A DNA stretch of 64,000 nucleotides from JAMXLO01 sp963749575 (GCA_963749575.1 CAVVNM010000014.1:434001-498000), one strand, 5' to 3'; positions 1-9,680 are shown, counted from the stretch's first letter. Translations and numbers: made by a program. Notes: generated by a model not told the origin, from the sequence alone.

Positions 1-909
1 GCCGACGTCGCCGTCTCGCTTGGCAAGCGCTTCGGCGCCGCCACCGAGATCATCGCGGGCGACGCGCTGGCCGAGGACTACCCGACCGTCGCCGCGGTCG
101 GCCTGGGGTCGGCACGCCCGGCGCAGGTCGCGATCCTGCGCTGGTCCGGCAGCGCCGCGCGCGCCGGCGCACCATTCATTTCGCTATGCGGCAAGGGTGT
201 CTGTTTCGACACTGGCGGCTACGACCTCAAGCCCTCGAGCGGCATGCTGCGGATGAAGAAGGACATGGGCGGCGCTGCCACTGTGCTGGGTCTGGCCAGG
301 ATGATCATGGAGGCCGACCTGCCGGTGCGCCTTGCGGTGCGAATTGGCTGCGTCGAGAATTCCGTCTCCGGGACGGCCATGCGACCGCTCGACGTGATCC
401 GGACACGAAAAGGCTTTACCGTGGAGGTCGGCAACACCGACGCCGAGGGCCGGTTGGTGCTGTGCGACCTGCTGGCGGATGCGTGCGACGAGTCCCCTGC
501 CCTGTTGGTCGACTGCGCCACGCTGACCGGCGCCGCGCGGGTTGCGCTCGGCCCCGACCTACCGGCCATGTTCTGCAATAACGACGACTGGGCGGAAACG
601 CTGCTGCGGGTCGGCCGAGAACAGCATGACCCGCTGTGGCGCCTGCCGCTCTGGGCGCCCTACGACCGCTGGCTGGACAGTCCGGTCGCCGATATCAACA
701 ACGTGTCGTCGAAGCCGCATGCCGGGGCGATCACGGCGGCATTATTCCTGCAGCGGTTTGTTACGCCGGGCATTGCATGGGCGCATTTCGATCTGTATGC
801 CTGGAACGACCAGACCTCGCCGGCACATCCCGAGGGGGGCGAGGCGTACGCTATGCGGGCGCTGTTCGCCGCCGTGGCAACACGGGCGGAGAGTGCGGAG
901 CCGGATTGA
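1..909 (+). CDS. M17 leucyl aminopeptidase family protein (5' truncated by window edge)
   Basis: The frame is open from base 1, so the N-terminal domain lies outside the window; about 302 residues remain. The catalytic domain of the M17 cytosol aminopeptidases is clear: GKGVCFDTGG carries the metal-binding Lys and Asp, MKKDMGGAA follows, and the family signature NTDAEGRL contains the metal-binding Asp and Glu and the catalytic Arg. These enzymes are cytoplasmic two-metal exopeptidases that release N-terminal amino acids from peptides. The C-terminal tail (AWNDQTSPAHPEGGEAYAMRA) is the usual family ending, so the 3' end is intact. Family assignment is firm; substrate preference cannot be read. 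Confidence 0.93.
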   Translation, partial: ADVAVSLGKRFGAATEIIAGDALAEDYPTVAAVGLGSARPAQVAILRWSGSAARAGAPFISLCGKGVCFDTGGYDLKPSSGMLRMKKDMGGAATVLGLARMIMEADLPVRLAVRIGCVENSVSGTAMRPLDVIRTRKGFTVEVGNTDAEGRLVLCDLLADACDESPALLVDCATLTGAARVALGPDLPAMFCNNDDWAETLLRVGREQHDPLWRLPLWAPYDRWLDSPVADINNVSSKPHAGAITAALFLQRFVTPGIAWAHFDLYAWNDQTSPAHPEGGEAYAMRALFAAVATRAESAEPD

Positions 910-1059
910 GCACCCCGGGTAACGTCTCCGCGAGCGATACGAAAAAGGCTTCGTTCCTGGAATGGAATTGCCTAGGATCGATCGTGCACCGGCACTATTG
1001 GGTGCCCCATCATCGATACGAACAAACTGAACCTGTCCGGGACCTTGAAAGGAACCACC

Positions 1060-1461
1060 ATGGCTGCCAGCCCATCCGCCGATCACATGGTCGGCATCCT
1101 CCGTGAGACCATTGTCGCCCTGGTGCGACGCGACGGCGCCGATCTGTCGGCACGCCAGCTCGGCGTATTCCTGACCTGCTATCTGCGCGACGGCGGGCAC
1201 ACGGTGCGCGGGCTCGCGGCCGAGCTCAATGTTTCGAAGCCGGCGATCACCCGTGCGCTCGACCGGCTGGGCGAGCTCGATCTGGCTCGGCGCAAGGTAG
1301 ACCCGCTGGATCGCCGCAGCGTCCTGGTGCAGCGTACGCTGAAGGGCGCCGCCTTCCTGCGCGACCTGCGCTCGATCATGGGTGATGCCGCGAGCACGAC
1401 GAAGAAGGCGCCGCATTCGATGTCCGGCGAGACTTCGAGCCGGCGCACGGCGACCGCCTGA
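1060..1461 (+). CDS. MarR-family winged-helix transcriptional regulator
   Basis: A 133-residue protein. A winged helix-turn-helix lies at about residues 25-95: QLGVFLTCYLRDGGHTVRGLAAEL, then the recognition helix NVSKPAITRALDRL and a wing containing DPLDRRS, the typical MarR wing. An in-frame TTG lies 15 bases upstream, but AAAGGA ends about 6 bases before the ATG at 1060, so that ATG is preferred. The C-terminal 25 residues are Ser/Thr/Lys rich and probably disordered. The next gene is convergent and there is no obvious divergent partner, so its target and ligand are unknown. Confidence 0.85.
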   Translation: MAASPSADHMVGILRETIVALVRRDGADLSARQLGVFLTCYLRDGGHTVRGLAAELNVSKPAITRALDRLGELDLARRKVDPLDRRSVLVQRTLKGAAFLRDLRSIMGDAASTTKKAPHSMSGETSSRRTATA

Positions 1462-1503
1462 TTGCTTCCCCGACTCGCTGGACGACGTCCGGGGGGTCGG
1501 GGT

Positions 1504-2559
1504 TCAGCCCCAGCGCGCGACGCCCGCCCGTCGGGCCCGGCGTGCCACGAAGCCAAGCCAGCACAGTTGCGGCGGCAGCGTCAGCAGCGGGATGAACGGT
1601 TTGACCGGTGTAGGCGCGGCCAGGAACAGCAGCGCAGACACCCCACCGAACACGGCGAAGCCCCAGTGCAGCAGCGAGACCGCCACCGCCGGCACGCCGG
1701 AGCGCTGCGCCACCTGGTACAGGTGGCCGCGGTGCGGCTCGGTCAGCCGCTCGCCGGCCAATGCCCGGCGGACCAGAGTGAAGGCAACGTCGAACAACAC
1801 GCCGGATAGCAACAGCGGCACGATCAGGAACGACAATTCGACATTGTCCAGACGGCTTGCCACCACCGCAAGGACAGCCAGGACGAAGCCGCAGAACTGG
1901 CTGCCGACATCGCCCAAGAAGATGCGCGCGCGAGGGAAATTGAATGGCAGGAAGCCGGCCAGGCCCGCGGCCAGCAACAGCGCCGCGAAATAGGCGAACC
2001 AACCCCCGTGTACTGCGGCAATGGCGGAGAGAAAGCCTGCCGTGATCAGTGCCACACCACCGGCCAGGCCGTTCAGACCATCGATGAAGTTCATCGAATT
2101 GGTGGCGAACAGCAGCCATACCACGGTCACCGGCGCCGCCAGCCAGCCGATGAAGAGTGGCCCGACATAGGGGATGCGGTAGTCCACCACGTAGATGCCG
2201 CTGGCCACCGCTACGACAGCGGCCAGGATCTGGGCCGCCAGCTTCACGGTAAATTTCCAGTCGTACAGGTCGTCCAGGAAGGCCACGATTGCGATCGCCA
2301 CGGAAGCCTCGATGACACCGACGAAGTAGGGATCCGCCAGACGGGCGAATTCCGCGAAACGGTAGAGCACCGCGATGCCGACCAGGAACGCCACCACCAC
2401 GCCGACGCCGCCGCCCTTGGGCGTGTCCTCGGCGTGAACCTTGCGCGGATGCGGCCGATCCAGCACGCGCACGGCGATCATCCCGCGCACCACAGCGGCG
2501 GACAGCAGAGCCAGTGCAATGGCGAACGCCAGGTGGCGCAGCACGGCGGCAAGGGTCAT
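1504..2559 (-). CDS. MraY/WecA-family polyprenyl-phosphate sugar-1-phosphate transferase
   Basis: A 351-residue polytopic membrane protein with about ten hydrophobic segments. Family motifs are in order: RPHPRKVH with TPKGGGVG near the N-terminus, the Mg-binding FLDDLYD, NSMNFIDGLNGLAGG and RIFLGDVGSQF. Members move a sugar-1-phosphate from a nucleotide sugar to undecaprenyl phosphate at the inner membrane. The HPRKVH/GGG pattern fits the WecA/WbpL-like (O-antigen or exopolysaccharide) branch better than MraY of peptidoglycan. A GAGGAG ribosome-binding site lies about 6 bases before the ATG. The nucleotide-sugar dehydratase and aminotransferase 3 kb away on the other strand could supply its donor sugar (inference). 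Confidence 0.88.
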   Translation of the reverse strand: MTLAAVLRHLAFAIALALLSAAVVRGMIAVRVLDRPHPRKVHAEDTPKGGGVGVVVAFLVGIAVLYRFAEFARLADPYFVGVIEASVAIAIVAFLDDLYDWKFTVKLAAQILAAVVAVASGIYVVDYRIPYVGPLFIGWLAAPVTVVWLLFATNSMNFIDGLNGLAGGVALITAGFLSAIAAVHGGWFAYFAALLLAAGLAGFLPFNFPRARIFLGDVGSQFCGFVLAVLAVVASRLDNVELSFLIVPLLLSGVLFDVAFTLVRRALAGERLTEPHRGHLYQVAQRSGVPAVAVSLLHWGFAVFGGVSALLFLAAPTPVKPFIPLLTLPPQLCWLGFVARRARRAGVARWG

Positions 2560-2633
2560 GCGGGCTCCTCACGTGGCAGGAGCCGATAACAGCGATCCGT
2601 GGTCGATGGCCAGCTACCGCCGGCCGGCAGATG

Positions 2634-3971
2634 TCAGCGGACGAAGCCTTCCAGCTCCTCCTTGCCCCAGGCAAGCGACTCCTTGATCGACTGCCCTGTC
2701 AGCAGTCTTCCCACCATGCCGGGGACCAGATAGCGGTTCCAAATCTGCACCGCGATCTCGGGAGGGGCGGCGGAACCGGGGACATAGTACTCGGCGTCAT
2801 GCCACGGTCGCACCGGATAGTTGTAGATGGTGCCCTTCGGTGGCTCGACGTCACTCCAGACATTGAGGTCCGTCATGGATTGGAACGGCGGAATGTCGTA
2901 GCCCGAAACCGCGGGGGCAAGCTGTTCTACCTGCTCGCGCTGCGACAGATACTCGATCAGTTCCGTCGCCGCGGTCTTGTTCCTGGCGAACTTCCAGATG
3001 CCCCAGAAGAATGGGCGATGCGGCACCAGGCGGCCCACCGGCCCGCGCGGATTGGGGAACGTCCAGCAGTCCTCTGCCACCTGCGGCGCATCGCGCTTGG
3101 CCACTGCCCAGGCCGAGGGGGGATTCCAGATCAACGCGGCCTTGCCCGATATCAGCGCGCGATTGTTGGAGGCGTCGTCCCACTGCACCGCATCCGACGG
3201 CATGAACTTCACCATCTTCTGGCAGTATTCCATCGCCGCCTTCACGTTGTCGGAATCGATGGTGATATCTCCCTTGGCGTTCACCAGATCGGCGCCGAAC
3301 GCGCCGAAGGTGGCACCCCAGGTCTGATTGGCGTCGGTGCTGTTCTGGCCGCAGCCGAAGCCGATCGGATAGCCGGCCTTGAACATGGCTTCCGCCATCT
3401 TGAGCTGGGTATCGTAGGTCCAATCCTTGCTCGCCTCCGGCGTCCCGGGCTGAGCGGGGAACCAACTCTGCACGTCGACGCCGCAAAATTGCTTAAGCAT
3501 GCTGATCCGGCCGCAGGGCGGCAGTGGTGCGGAGCCCCAACTGACCGGCACCGCCATCCAGTGTTGGTCGACCACCGCGAGGTATTCGTAGGCGTGGCCG
3601 AGCTTGCCGTACTTGGCGATCAGGCGCTGCATGAGATCGTCCACCGGATCGAGGACTTCGGCGTATTGCTGCACCGACCACTGATCGAACGCGAAGATGT
3701 CGTGCCCGGACTTGGCCTGTGCTTCGGCGGCTCTGGTCACGATGAGGTTCGCGGACAGGAAGTCGAGCTGCACGTCGACCTTGTTCTTTTCGGCCCAGAC
3801 ATCGACCAGTTTTTTCAGTGCCACATCGCCGGTCGGAACCCAGTGGTCCCAGACCGCGAAGCTCAGCCTGCCGGCCGCGCCGGCGCTGCGGATATGCACC
3901 AGCGGCAGGGCGGTTGCCGCCGCGCCGAGCCTCAAGGCGCTGCGGCGTGTCACACGACGCGGATCCGACAT
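2634..3971 (-). CDS. Extracellular solute-binding protein, twin-arginine type (paralogue 1)
   Basis: A 445-residue family 1-type substrate-binding protein. The N-terminus has RRVTRRSALRLGAAATALP, a Tat-like signal with cleavage probably near AGAAG. The body has the DHWVP strand, GYPIGFGCG, SGKAALIWNPPSAWAVAKRDAP and the ending ELEGFVR. It is closely similar along its whole length to the gene at 4138-5484, so the two are a tandem duplication. No permease or ATPase gene is adjacent, so the partner transporter is elsewhere and the ligand is unknown; sugar or polyol is typical of this fold. It lies 166 bases downstream of its paralogue on the same strand. Confidence 0.85.
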   Translation of the reverse strand: MSDPRRVTRRSALRLGAAATALPLVHIRSAGAAGRLSFAVWDHWVPTGDVALKKLVDVWAEKNKVDVQLDFLSANLIVTRAAEAQAKSGHDIFAFDQWSVQQYAEVLDPVDDLMQRLIAKYGKLGHAYEYLAVVDQHWMAVPVSWGSAPLPPCGRISMLKQFCGVDVQSWFPAQPGTPEASKDWTYDTQLKMAEAMFKAGYPIGFGCGQNSTDANQTWGATFGAFGADLVNAKGDITIDSDNVKAAMEYCQKMVKFMPSDAVQWDDASNNRALISGKAALIWNPPSAWAVAKRDAPQVAEDCWTFPNPRGPVGRLVPHRPFFWGIWKFARNKTAATELIEYLSQREQVEQLAPAVSGYDIPPFQSMTDLNVWSDVEPPKGTIYNYPVRPWHDAEYYVPGSAAPPEIAVQIWNRYLVPGMVGRLLTGQSIKESLAWGKEELEGFVR

Positions 3972-4091
3972 TGCGCAATCTCCCTTCCCGCCCGAATTGG
4001 CTTCGGCGGTTGTTGCAAACTTGGTCGAAACGACCCGGACAGTATCGGACAGAACCCGCCAGGGCGCGAGAGGGGGAGTGTCGCAGGCCTG

Positions 4092-4129
4092 CAGTCCCGC
4101 CTTTCCCGCAAGCGGGAGAGGCGGGACTG
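4092..4129. terminator. Perfect GC-rich inverted repeat downstream of the substrate-binding protein gene
   Basis: Arms CAGTCCCGCC and GGCGGGACTG pair perfectly. An inner stem TCCCGC/GCGGGA sits around AA. The repeat starts 8 bases beyond the stop codon of the 4138-5484 gene. No T-tract follows on either strand, so it is not a canonical Rho-independent terminator. It may be a 3' mRNA-stabilising hairpin or a dispersed palindromic repeat. Confidence 0.55.
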
Positions 4130-4137
4130 TCAGGCGC

Positions 4138-5484
4138 TCAGCGAACGAAGCCCTCCAGTTCGTCCTTCGCCCAGGCCACCGACTGCTTGATCGACTGGCC
4201 CGACATCAAACGCGAGACCATGCCGGGCTGGATGTTGCGATTCCAGATCTGCACTGCGATATCGGGCGACGCGGACGAGCCGGGGACGTAATATTCCGCA
4301 TGGTGCCATGGCCGCACCGGGTAGTTGTAGATCGTGCCCTTCGGCGGCTCGACCTCGCTCCAGATCTTCAGGTCGGTCATCGATTCGAAGGGCGGTATGT
4401 CGTAGCCGGCCACCGCTGCGGCCAGCGACTCCACCTGCTCGCGTTGCGACAGGTACTCGATGATCTCCTTTGCCGCGGTCTGATTCCGGGAGAACGACCA
4501 GACACCCCAGAAGTACGGCCGATGCGGCACCAGCCGCCCCTTCGGCCCCAACGGATTCGGGAACGTCCAGCAATCCGCCGCGACGTCCGGAGCATCGCGC
4601 TTGGCCACCGCCCAGGCGGACGGCGGGTTCCAGATCAACGTCGCCTTGCCGGAGATCAGCGCGCGGTTGTTCGACGCATCATCCCAGCTCACCGCGTCCG
4701 ACGGCATGAACTTCACCATCTTCGCGGCGTACTCCATCGCCGCCATCACGTTGTCGGACTCGACCGTGATGTTGCCCTTGGCGTCAACCAGATCGGCGCC
4801 GAACGCACCGAACGTGGCGCCCCAGGTCTGGTTGGCGTCGGTGCTGCCGGAGCCGCAGCCGAAGCCGATCGGATAGCCGGCCTTGAACGACGCCTCGGCG
4901 AGCTTGAGCTGGGTGTCGTAGGTCCAGTCCTTCGCGGTATCCGGCGACGCTTCGTGCGCCGGATACCAGTCCTGCACGTCGATGTTGGCGAACTTCTTCA
5001 GCAGGCTGATGCGCGCGCATGGTGTCAGCGGGGCAGAACCCCAGCCGACCGGTACCGCCAGCCAGTGCCCGTTGGACACGCCGAGATACTCATAGGCGTG
5101 CCCCAGCTTGCCGTATTTCGCGATCAGCGACTTCATCACGTCGTCCATCGGCGTGAGGCTGTCGCCGTACTGCTGCACGGTCCACGAATCGAACGCGAAC
5201 ACGTCGTGGCCGGTCTTGGCCTGCGCCTCGGCTGCCATGGTGATGTTGATCTTGCTGCCGACCGAGGTCAGGAAGTCCAGTTCCACCTCGACCTTGTTCT
5301 TCTCGGCCCAGGCGTCCACCAACTTCTTCATGGCGGCGTTGCCGGTGGGCACCCAGTGATCCCAGAGCGCGAGGCTCAGTTTTCCTGCCGCGCCGGCGGT
5401 GCGGATATGCACCAATGGCAGCGCGGTCGTTGCCGCGCCCAGCTTGAGCGCGGTTCGGCGAGACAGGCGACTATTCGATGGCAT
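4138..5484 (-). CDS. Extracellular solute-binding protein, twin-arginine type (paralogue 2)
   Basis: A 448-residue paralogue of the gene at 2634-3971. The start is the ATG giving MPSNSRLSRRTALKLGAA, chosen because AAGGGA lies about 8 bases upstream and the Tat-like signal follows immediately; the frame stays open further upstream without similarity to its paralogue. Conserved blocks match the paralogue: DHWVPTGN, HDVFAFDSWTVQQYG, GYPIGFGCG, WNPPSAWAVAKRDAP, PPKGTIYNYPVRPWH. It is expected to be periplasmic and to deliver a ligand to an ABC importer not encoded nearby. The pair may be co-transcribed, with the hairpin at 4092-4129 in between. Confidence 0.86.
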   Translation of the reverse strand: MPSNSRLSRRTALKLGAATTALPLVHIRTAGAAGKLSLALWDHWVPTGNAAMKKLVDAWAEKNKVEVELDFLTSVGSKINITMAAEAQAKTGHDVFAFDSWTVQQYGDSLTPMDDVMKSLIAKYGKLGHAYEYLGVSNGHWLAVPVGWGSAPLTPCARISLLKKFANIDVQDWYPAHEASPDTAKDWTYDTQLKLAEASFKAGYPIGFGCGSGSTDANQTWGATFGAFGADLVDAKGNITVESDNVMAAMEYAAKMVKFMPSDAVSWDDASNNRALISGKATLIWNPPSAWAVAKRDAPDVAADCWTFPNPLGPKGRLVPHRPYFWGVWSFSRNQTAAKEIIEYLSQREQVESLAAAVAGYDIPPFESMTDLKIWSEVEPPKGTIYNYPVRPWHHAEYYVPGSSASPDIAVQIWNRNIQPGMVSRLMSGQSIKQSVAWAKDELEGFVR

Positions 5485-5681
5485 GAAGTACGTTCCCTTC
5501 GCGGCCGGGACCGTCCCGGCCGTTTGTGTGTGCGAGACTGTTGCGAGGAGGCATGGGCCGCACGGGCGGTGTCCCCACGCATTCGTGAGTATCGTGTGAA
5601 TCGCCAGGGATTGCGATAGCCGAATCGATCCGCTGACGGGCATTTGGGGCGGCACGGCGCGCCGGGCTATACGGAGCCGCC

Positions 5682-7641
5682 ATGGCAGCACGTCCACCCG
5701 TGCGAATCGCTCTGAACATCGCAATCGACGGCGCATTGGCGGCGTTGGCGGTTCCGATCGCCCGCGCGGTGGCGGACCCGTCGGGCCAGTGGCTGCATCC
5801 GGCATGGCTGCCGGCTGCCGGTGCGGCGATGCTGCTGCTGGCGGGACTGCCGTTCCGGCTGCCATGGCAATTCTGGCGGTTTTCCGGGATCGACGATCTG
5901 CTCGGCGTGACCTGGTCCAGCGCCGTCGGTGCCGCCTTGTTCTCGCTCGTGCTCTCGCTGACCGGCACGGCATCCGGCAATCCCGCCTTCCCGGTCGTGT
6001 ATGCGCTGACCCTGCTGGTGCTGCTCGGCGCGCCGCGGGTCCTGTACCGCCGCTGGCGCCACCGACGCGGCGCTACTCCCGTTGGTGGCTACGCGCCCGA
6101 CATCCCGACGGCGCTGGTCGTCGGTGCCGCGGAGGACATCGACCTGTTTCTGCGTGCGCTGGCCTGGGATCGGCGACAGTCGCTGCAGGTCGAAGGGCTG
6201 CTGGCGGTCGGCTCGCGCCAGACCGGGCGGCGGATCCACGGCTGTCCGTACCTCGGCACCATCGAGGATGCCGCGGCGGTGCTCGACAGGCTGGCAGGCG
6301 AAGGCAGGCTGCCGGACACGCTGGTGGTCACCACACCGGACCTGGCGGGCCAATCGCTCGCCGTCCTGGTCGCGCAGGCGGAGCGGCACGGCGATGCGGG
6401 TCCGGCGCGCGCCGCGCCCGACCGCGCTGGACCCCGCCGGGACAGCGGATCGTTCGCGCGAGCTGGAGCTGCGGCCGATGGCGATCGAGGACCTGCTGAA
6501 CCGCGCGCAGGTGCCGCTCGACCGCGAGGGCATGGCGCGGCTGATCCAGGGGCGGCGGGTGATCGTCACCGGCGCCGGCGGCACGATCGGCAGCGAGCTG
6601 GCGCGGCAGGTCGCCGCCCTTGGGCCCGAGCGGCTGATCCTGCTCGACAACGGCGAATATGCGCTGTGGCTGATCGATCTCGAGTTGGCGGAGCGTCATC
6701 CGCACGTTCCGCGCGTGTCGCTGCTGGCCGATATTCGCGACGAGCCGCGGGTCCGGGACGTGTTCGAGCAGTGGCGGCCGGAACTGGTGTTCCACGCCGC
6801 GGCGCTGAAGCACGTGCCGATGGTGGAGGCCAATCCGCTGGAGGGCCTGCTGACCAATGTCGCCGGCACGCGCCACGTGGCTGATGCGGCGCGCAATGTC
6901 GGCGCGCGGGCAATGGTGTTGATCTCCACCGACAAGGCGGTGAACCCGACCTCGGTGATGGGCGCGTCGAAACGGCTGGCCGAGATGTACTGCCAGGCGC
7001 TGGACATCGCCGCCCGTGTCACCGGCCGCGGCATGCGCTGCATCACCGTGCGGTTCGGCAACGTGCTGGGCAGCACCGGCTCGGTGGTGCCGCTGTTCCA
7101 GCGCCAGTTGGAGCGCGGCGGTCCACTGACCGTCACGCATCCCGACATGCAGCGCTACTTCATGACGGTGCGCGAGGCGGTGGGCCTGGTGCTGCAGGCG
7201 AGCGTGGTCGGCGCCGGCGATGCGGTGCTGCCGTCGGGCGAGGAGGGCGGCATCTTCGTGCTCGACATGGGCAAGCCGGTGAAGATCGTCGATCTGGCCA
7301 AGCAGATGATCCGGCTGGCGGGGTTGACGCCGGAGCGCGACGTGGAGATCCGCTTCACCGGCCTGCGTCCGGGCGAGAAGCTGCACGAGGAGCTGTTCCA
7401 CGGCAAGGAACCGCCGGTGCCGACCGGATTTCCCGGCCTGTTGATGGCTTCGCCGCGCACTGCCGATCCGGCGATCGTCGGGCGTGCGATCGACGAGATC
7501 GCCGCTGCCTGCCGCGGTGGCCAGTCGCGCCTGGCACTCACCTTGCTCGGGCGCCTGGCGCCGGAATTCGAACACAACTGCGGAAGGACTGATGCCTGTG
7601 GTGAACCGCCCATGACCGCGACATTCTGTTCGTCGACCTGA
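5682..7641 (+). CDS. CapD/FlaA1-type nucleotide-sugar 4,6-dehydratase, membrane form (frameshifted)
   Basis: Start ATG has GGAG about 7 bases upstream. The first part (to about 6390) encodes four hydrophobic segments and a CoA-binding-like Rossmann region. The frame then shifts at about 6393, where one extra base in CACGGCGATGCGG breaks the expected HGMRVRRAP. The second frame (6394-7641) holds the catalytic domain: GAGGTIGSEL for NAD, FHAAALKHVPMVE, STDKAVNPTSVMGASKR, VRFGNVLGS, GLRPGEKLHEEL. Restoring one base gives about 652 residues, normal for PglF/WbpM-like proteins, which make the 4-keto-6-deoxy-HexNAc precursor of aminosugars. The next gene is an aminotransferase of the type that would use that product. 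Confidence 0.85.
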
Positions 7642-8747
7642 AGGCGCAGCAGGCACGCATCGCAGGCGAACTGCGCCGGCGGCTGGATGGCGTGCTGGCG
7701 CACTGCCAGTTCATCCTCGGCCCCGAGGTCGCCGAGCTGGAGGCCGAGCTGGCACGGTTCTGCGGCGCCAGGCATTGCGTGGCGGTCAGTTCCGGCACCG
7801 ACGCGATCCAGATCGCCTTCATGGCGGAGGGCATCGGACCAGGCGACGCGGTGTTCCTGCCGGCGTTCACCTACACCGCGACGGCCGAGGTGCCGCTGGT
7901 GCTGGGTGCCACGCCGGTGTTCGTCGATGTCGATCCGCGCACCTTCCAGATCGATCCGGCGCATCTGGAACGGCGCATCGCCGAGGTCCGGCGGGATGGC
8001 AAGCTGCGGCCGCGGGCACTGATCGGCGTCGACCTGTTCGGCCAGCCGGCGGATTGGCCGGCGCTTGCCGCCATCGCACGAGCGCGAAGGCCTGTTCACG
8101 CTGGATGACCTGGCGCAGAGCTTCGGCTGCACGCTGCATGGCAGAGCTGCTCGGCGCGGCGGCGGATGCCACGGCGACCAGCTTCTTCCCGTCGAAGCCA
8201 TTGGGCGGCTATGGCGACGGCGGCGCGCTGCTCACCGAGAGCGACGAACGCGCGGCGCTGTATCGCAGCCTGCGCACCCACGGCGAGGGCACGTCGCGTT
8301 ACGAGGTGCTGCATACCGGCATGAACGGCCGACTGGATTCCCTGCAGGCAGCGGTGCTGCTCGCCAAGCTGACGGTATTCGGCGACGAGCTGGAGGCTCG
8401 CGAACGCGTCGCGCGCTAGCTATGATTCGCGGCTTGGCAACGCAGTGGCGACGCCGGCGCGCGTGCCCGACAGCACCAGCGCCTGGGCGATCTACGCCAT
8501 CCTGCTGCGCGATGGGGCGACGCGCGAGCATGTGCAGACGTCGCTGCGCGCGGACGGCGTGCCGACCGCGATCTATTACCCGCGTCCGCTGCATCTGCAG
8601 CCGGCCTATCGCGACCATCACGACGGCGCCAGCCTGCCGGTATCGGAGGACTTGGCGGAGCGCATCCTCGCCCTGCCGATCCATCCTTATCTCAGCGAGA
8701 CCGAGATGGCGCACGTATGCGATCGTGTGCTGGAAGCGGTGAGCTGA
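7612..8747 (+). pseudogene. DegT/DnrJ/EryC1-family sugar aminotransferase, multiply frameshifted
   Basis: The PLP-dependent sugar aminotransferase can be reassembled only by joining frames. FVDLKAQQARI to DWPALAAIA is in one frame (about 7623-8078), EREGLFTLDDLAQSFGCTLHG in the next (8080-8142), then GAAADATATSFFPSKPLGGYGDGGAL to ELEARERVAR (8144-8416), then SYDSRLGNAVATPARVP to the end. Three joins each need one extra base removed (about 8079, 8143, 8417). The ATG at 7612 is also out of frame with the first block. The PLP-lysine is in FFPSKPLG. In a healthy locus it would transaminate the 4-keto sugar made by the preceding gene for polysaccharide or glycan synthesis. Confidence 0.82.
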
Positions 8748-8758
8748 CGGAGAGCGTC

Positions 8759-9130
8759 ATGGCCTCGGTGCGCTATCTCGTGCACGATGTCGGTGCGGCG
8801 ATCGCGTTCTACACCCGCCTCGGCTTTACGCTGCGCCAGCAGTTCGGGCCGGCGATGGCGATCGTGGCACGCGACGACCTGACACTGTGGCTTGCCGGGC
8901 CGCATGCGTCGGCGGCAAAGCCGATGCCCGACGGCAGGACTCCCGAGCCGGGCGGCTGGAACCGCTTTGTGCTGCAGGTGACCGATCTCGCTGCCCTGGT
9001 GGCGACGCTGCGCGCGCAGGGCGTGGCGTTCCGCAACGATATCGTCGAGGGACCAGGCGGACGGCAGATCCTGTGCGAGGATCCCTCGGGCAATGTGGTG
9101 GAACTGTTCGAGCCGCCAGCGTCGCGGTAG
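8759..9130 (+). CDS. VOC (glyoxalase/bleomycin-resistance/dioxygenase fold) family protein
   Basis: A 123-residue single VOC domain with paired beta-alpha-beta-beta-beta modules: ASVRYLVHDVGAAIAFYTRLGF opens module one, FVLQVTDLAALVATLRAQGV opens module two, and ILCEDPSGNVVELFEP is the usual closing strand with the metal-site Glu. The ATG at 8759 has GGAGAG just upstream and lies 11 bases after the aminotransferase stop, so the genes may share a transcript. The reaction is unknown; VOC proteins include lyases, dioxygenases and antibiotic-binding proteins. Confidence 0.85.
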   Translation: MASVRYLVHDVGAAIAFYTRLGFTLRQQFGPAMAIVARDDLTLWLAGPHASAAKPMPDGRTPEPGGWNRFVLQVTDLAALVATLRAQGVAFRNDIVEGPGGRQILCEDPSGNVVELFEPPASR

Positions 9131-9308
9131 CGCGCGCTCACTCGGCGCGGGCGCGCTGCCCGGCTTCACGGTCGATCGCCGCCAACGCAAATGCGCGCTC
9201 GATCGCCGTTGGGATCAGTCGTTCCTCGTCCGCACACGGTGCGACAGCGCAGTTCGAAAAAGATACGGGCGACGCCTGGGGGATCGAGGGGCGTCGCAAT
9301 CAGCGGCA

Positions 9309-9653
9309 TCAATGCACTGCGACGAAGATCATGTTGCCCTCAGAAGCCAACTCCATGGCAACTTCGAGGTCCTCCACCACAGCTATCGCCGTGCCGTCAG
9401 CGGCATGAATGGCAAAGGCCGTCTGACCGTCAAACGATCCGCGCCGCAGGTACACCAGCCTTGGCATGCCGAGGCGCCGCAGCTGCGAACGTGTCATCTG
9501 CCGGGGGTCGGCAATTCGCACCGCCTCTTCATGTGCGGCGGATTCGAGAAATTCCTCGGCTTCGGCAAATGGCATGGCACCGATCCAGTCCACAAAAGGT
9601 CCGCCACTCCCGGCCGACGCGCATACGATATTTTGCGGGTCCGATCGGCGCAT
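9309..9653 (-). CDS. DUF1150-like small protein
   Basis: A 114-residue protein. The C-terminal half (LGMPRLVYLRRG, then FAIHAADGTAIAVVEDLEVAMELA and the final FVAVH) resembles the alphaproteobacterial DUF1150 family, recalled as a small protein ending in a similar AIHAADG...VSVH pattern. The N-terminal 35 residues look unstructured. The function is unknown. It sits alone between a VOC gene and tRNA-Leu; the upstream leader carries no clear Shine-Dalgarno, so the true start may be the internal Met at about residue 27. Confidence 0.6.
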   Translation of the reverse strand: MRRSDPQNIVCASAGSGGPFVDWIGAMPFAEAEEFLESAAHEEAVRIADPRQMTRSQLRRLGMPRLVYLRRGSFDGQTAFAIHAADGTAIAVVEDLEVAMELASEGNMIFVAVH

Positions 9654-9680
9654 TGATGTGGATCAACCGTGCCGGCGATA

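Noticed and set aside
742..1416. Long minus-strand open frame opposite the aminopeptidase end and MarR gene
   Set aside because: Composition is that of a GC-rich antisense shadow; the plus strand encodes recognised proteins here.
2514..5619. Very long plus-strand frames across the two binding-protein genes
   Set aside because: Antisense shadows of high-GC coding DNA; they contain no domain and the minus-strand genes are clear.
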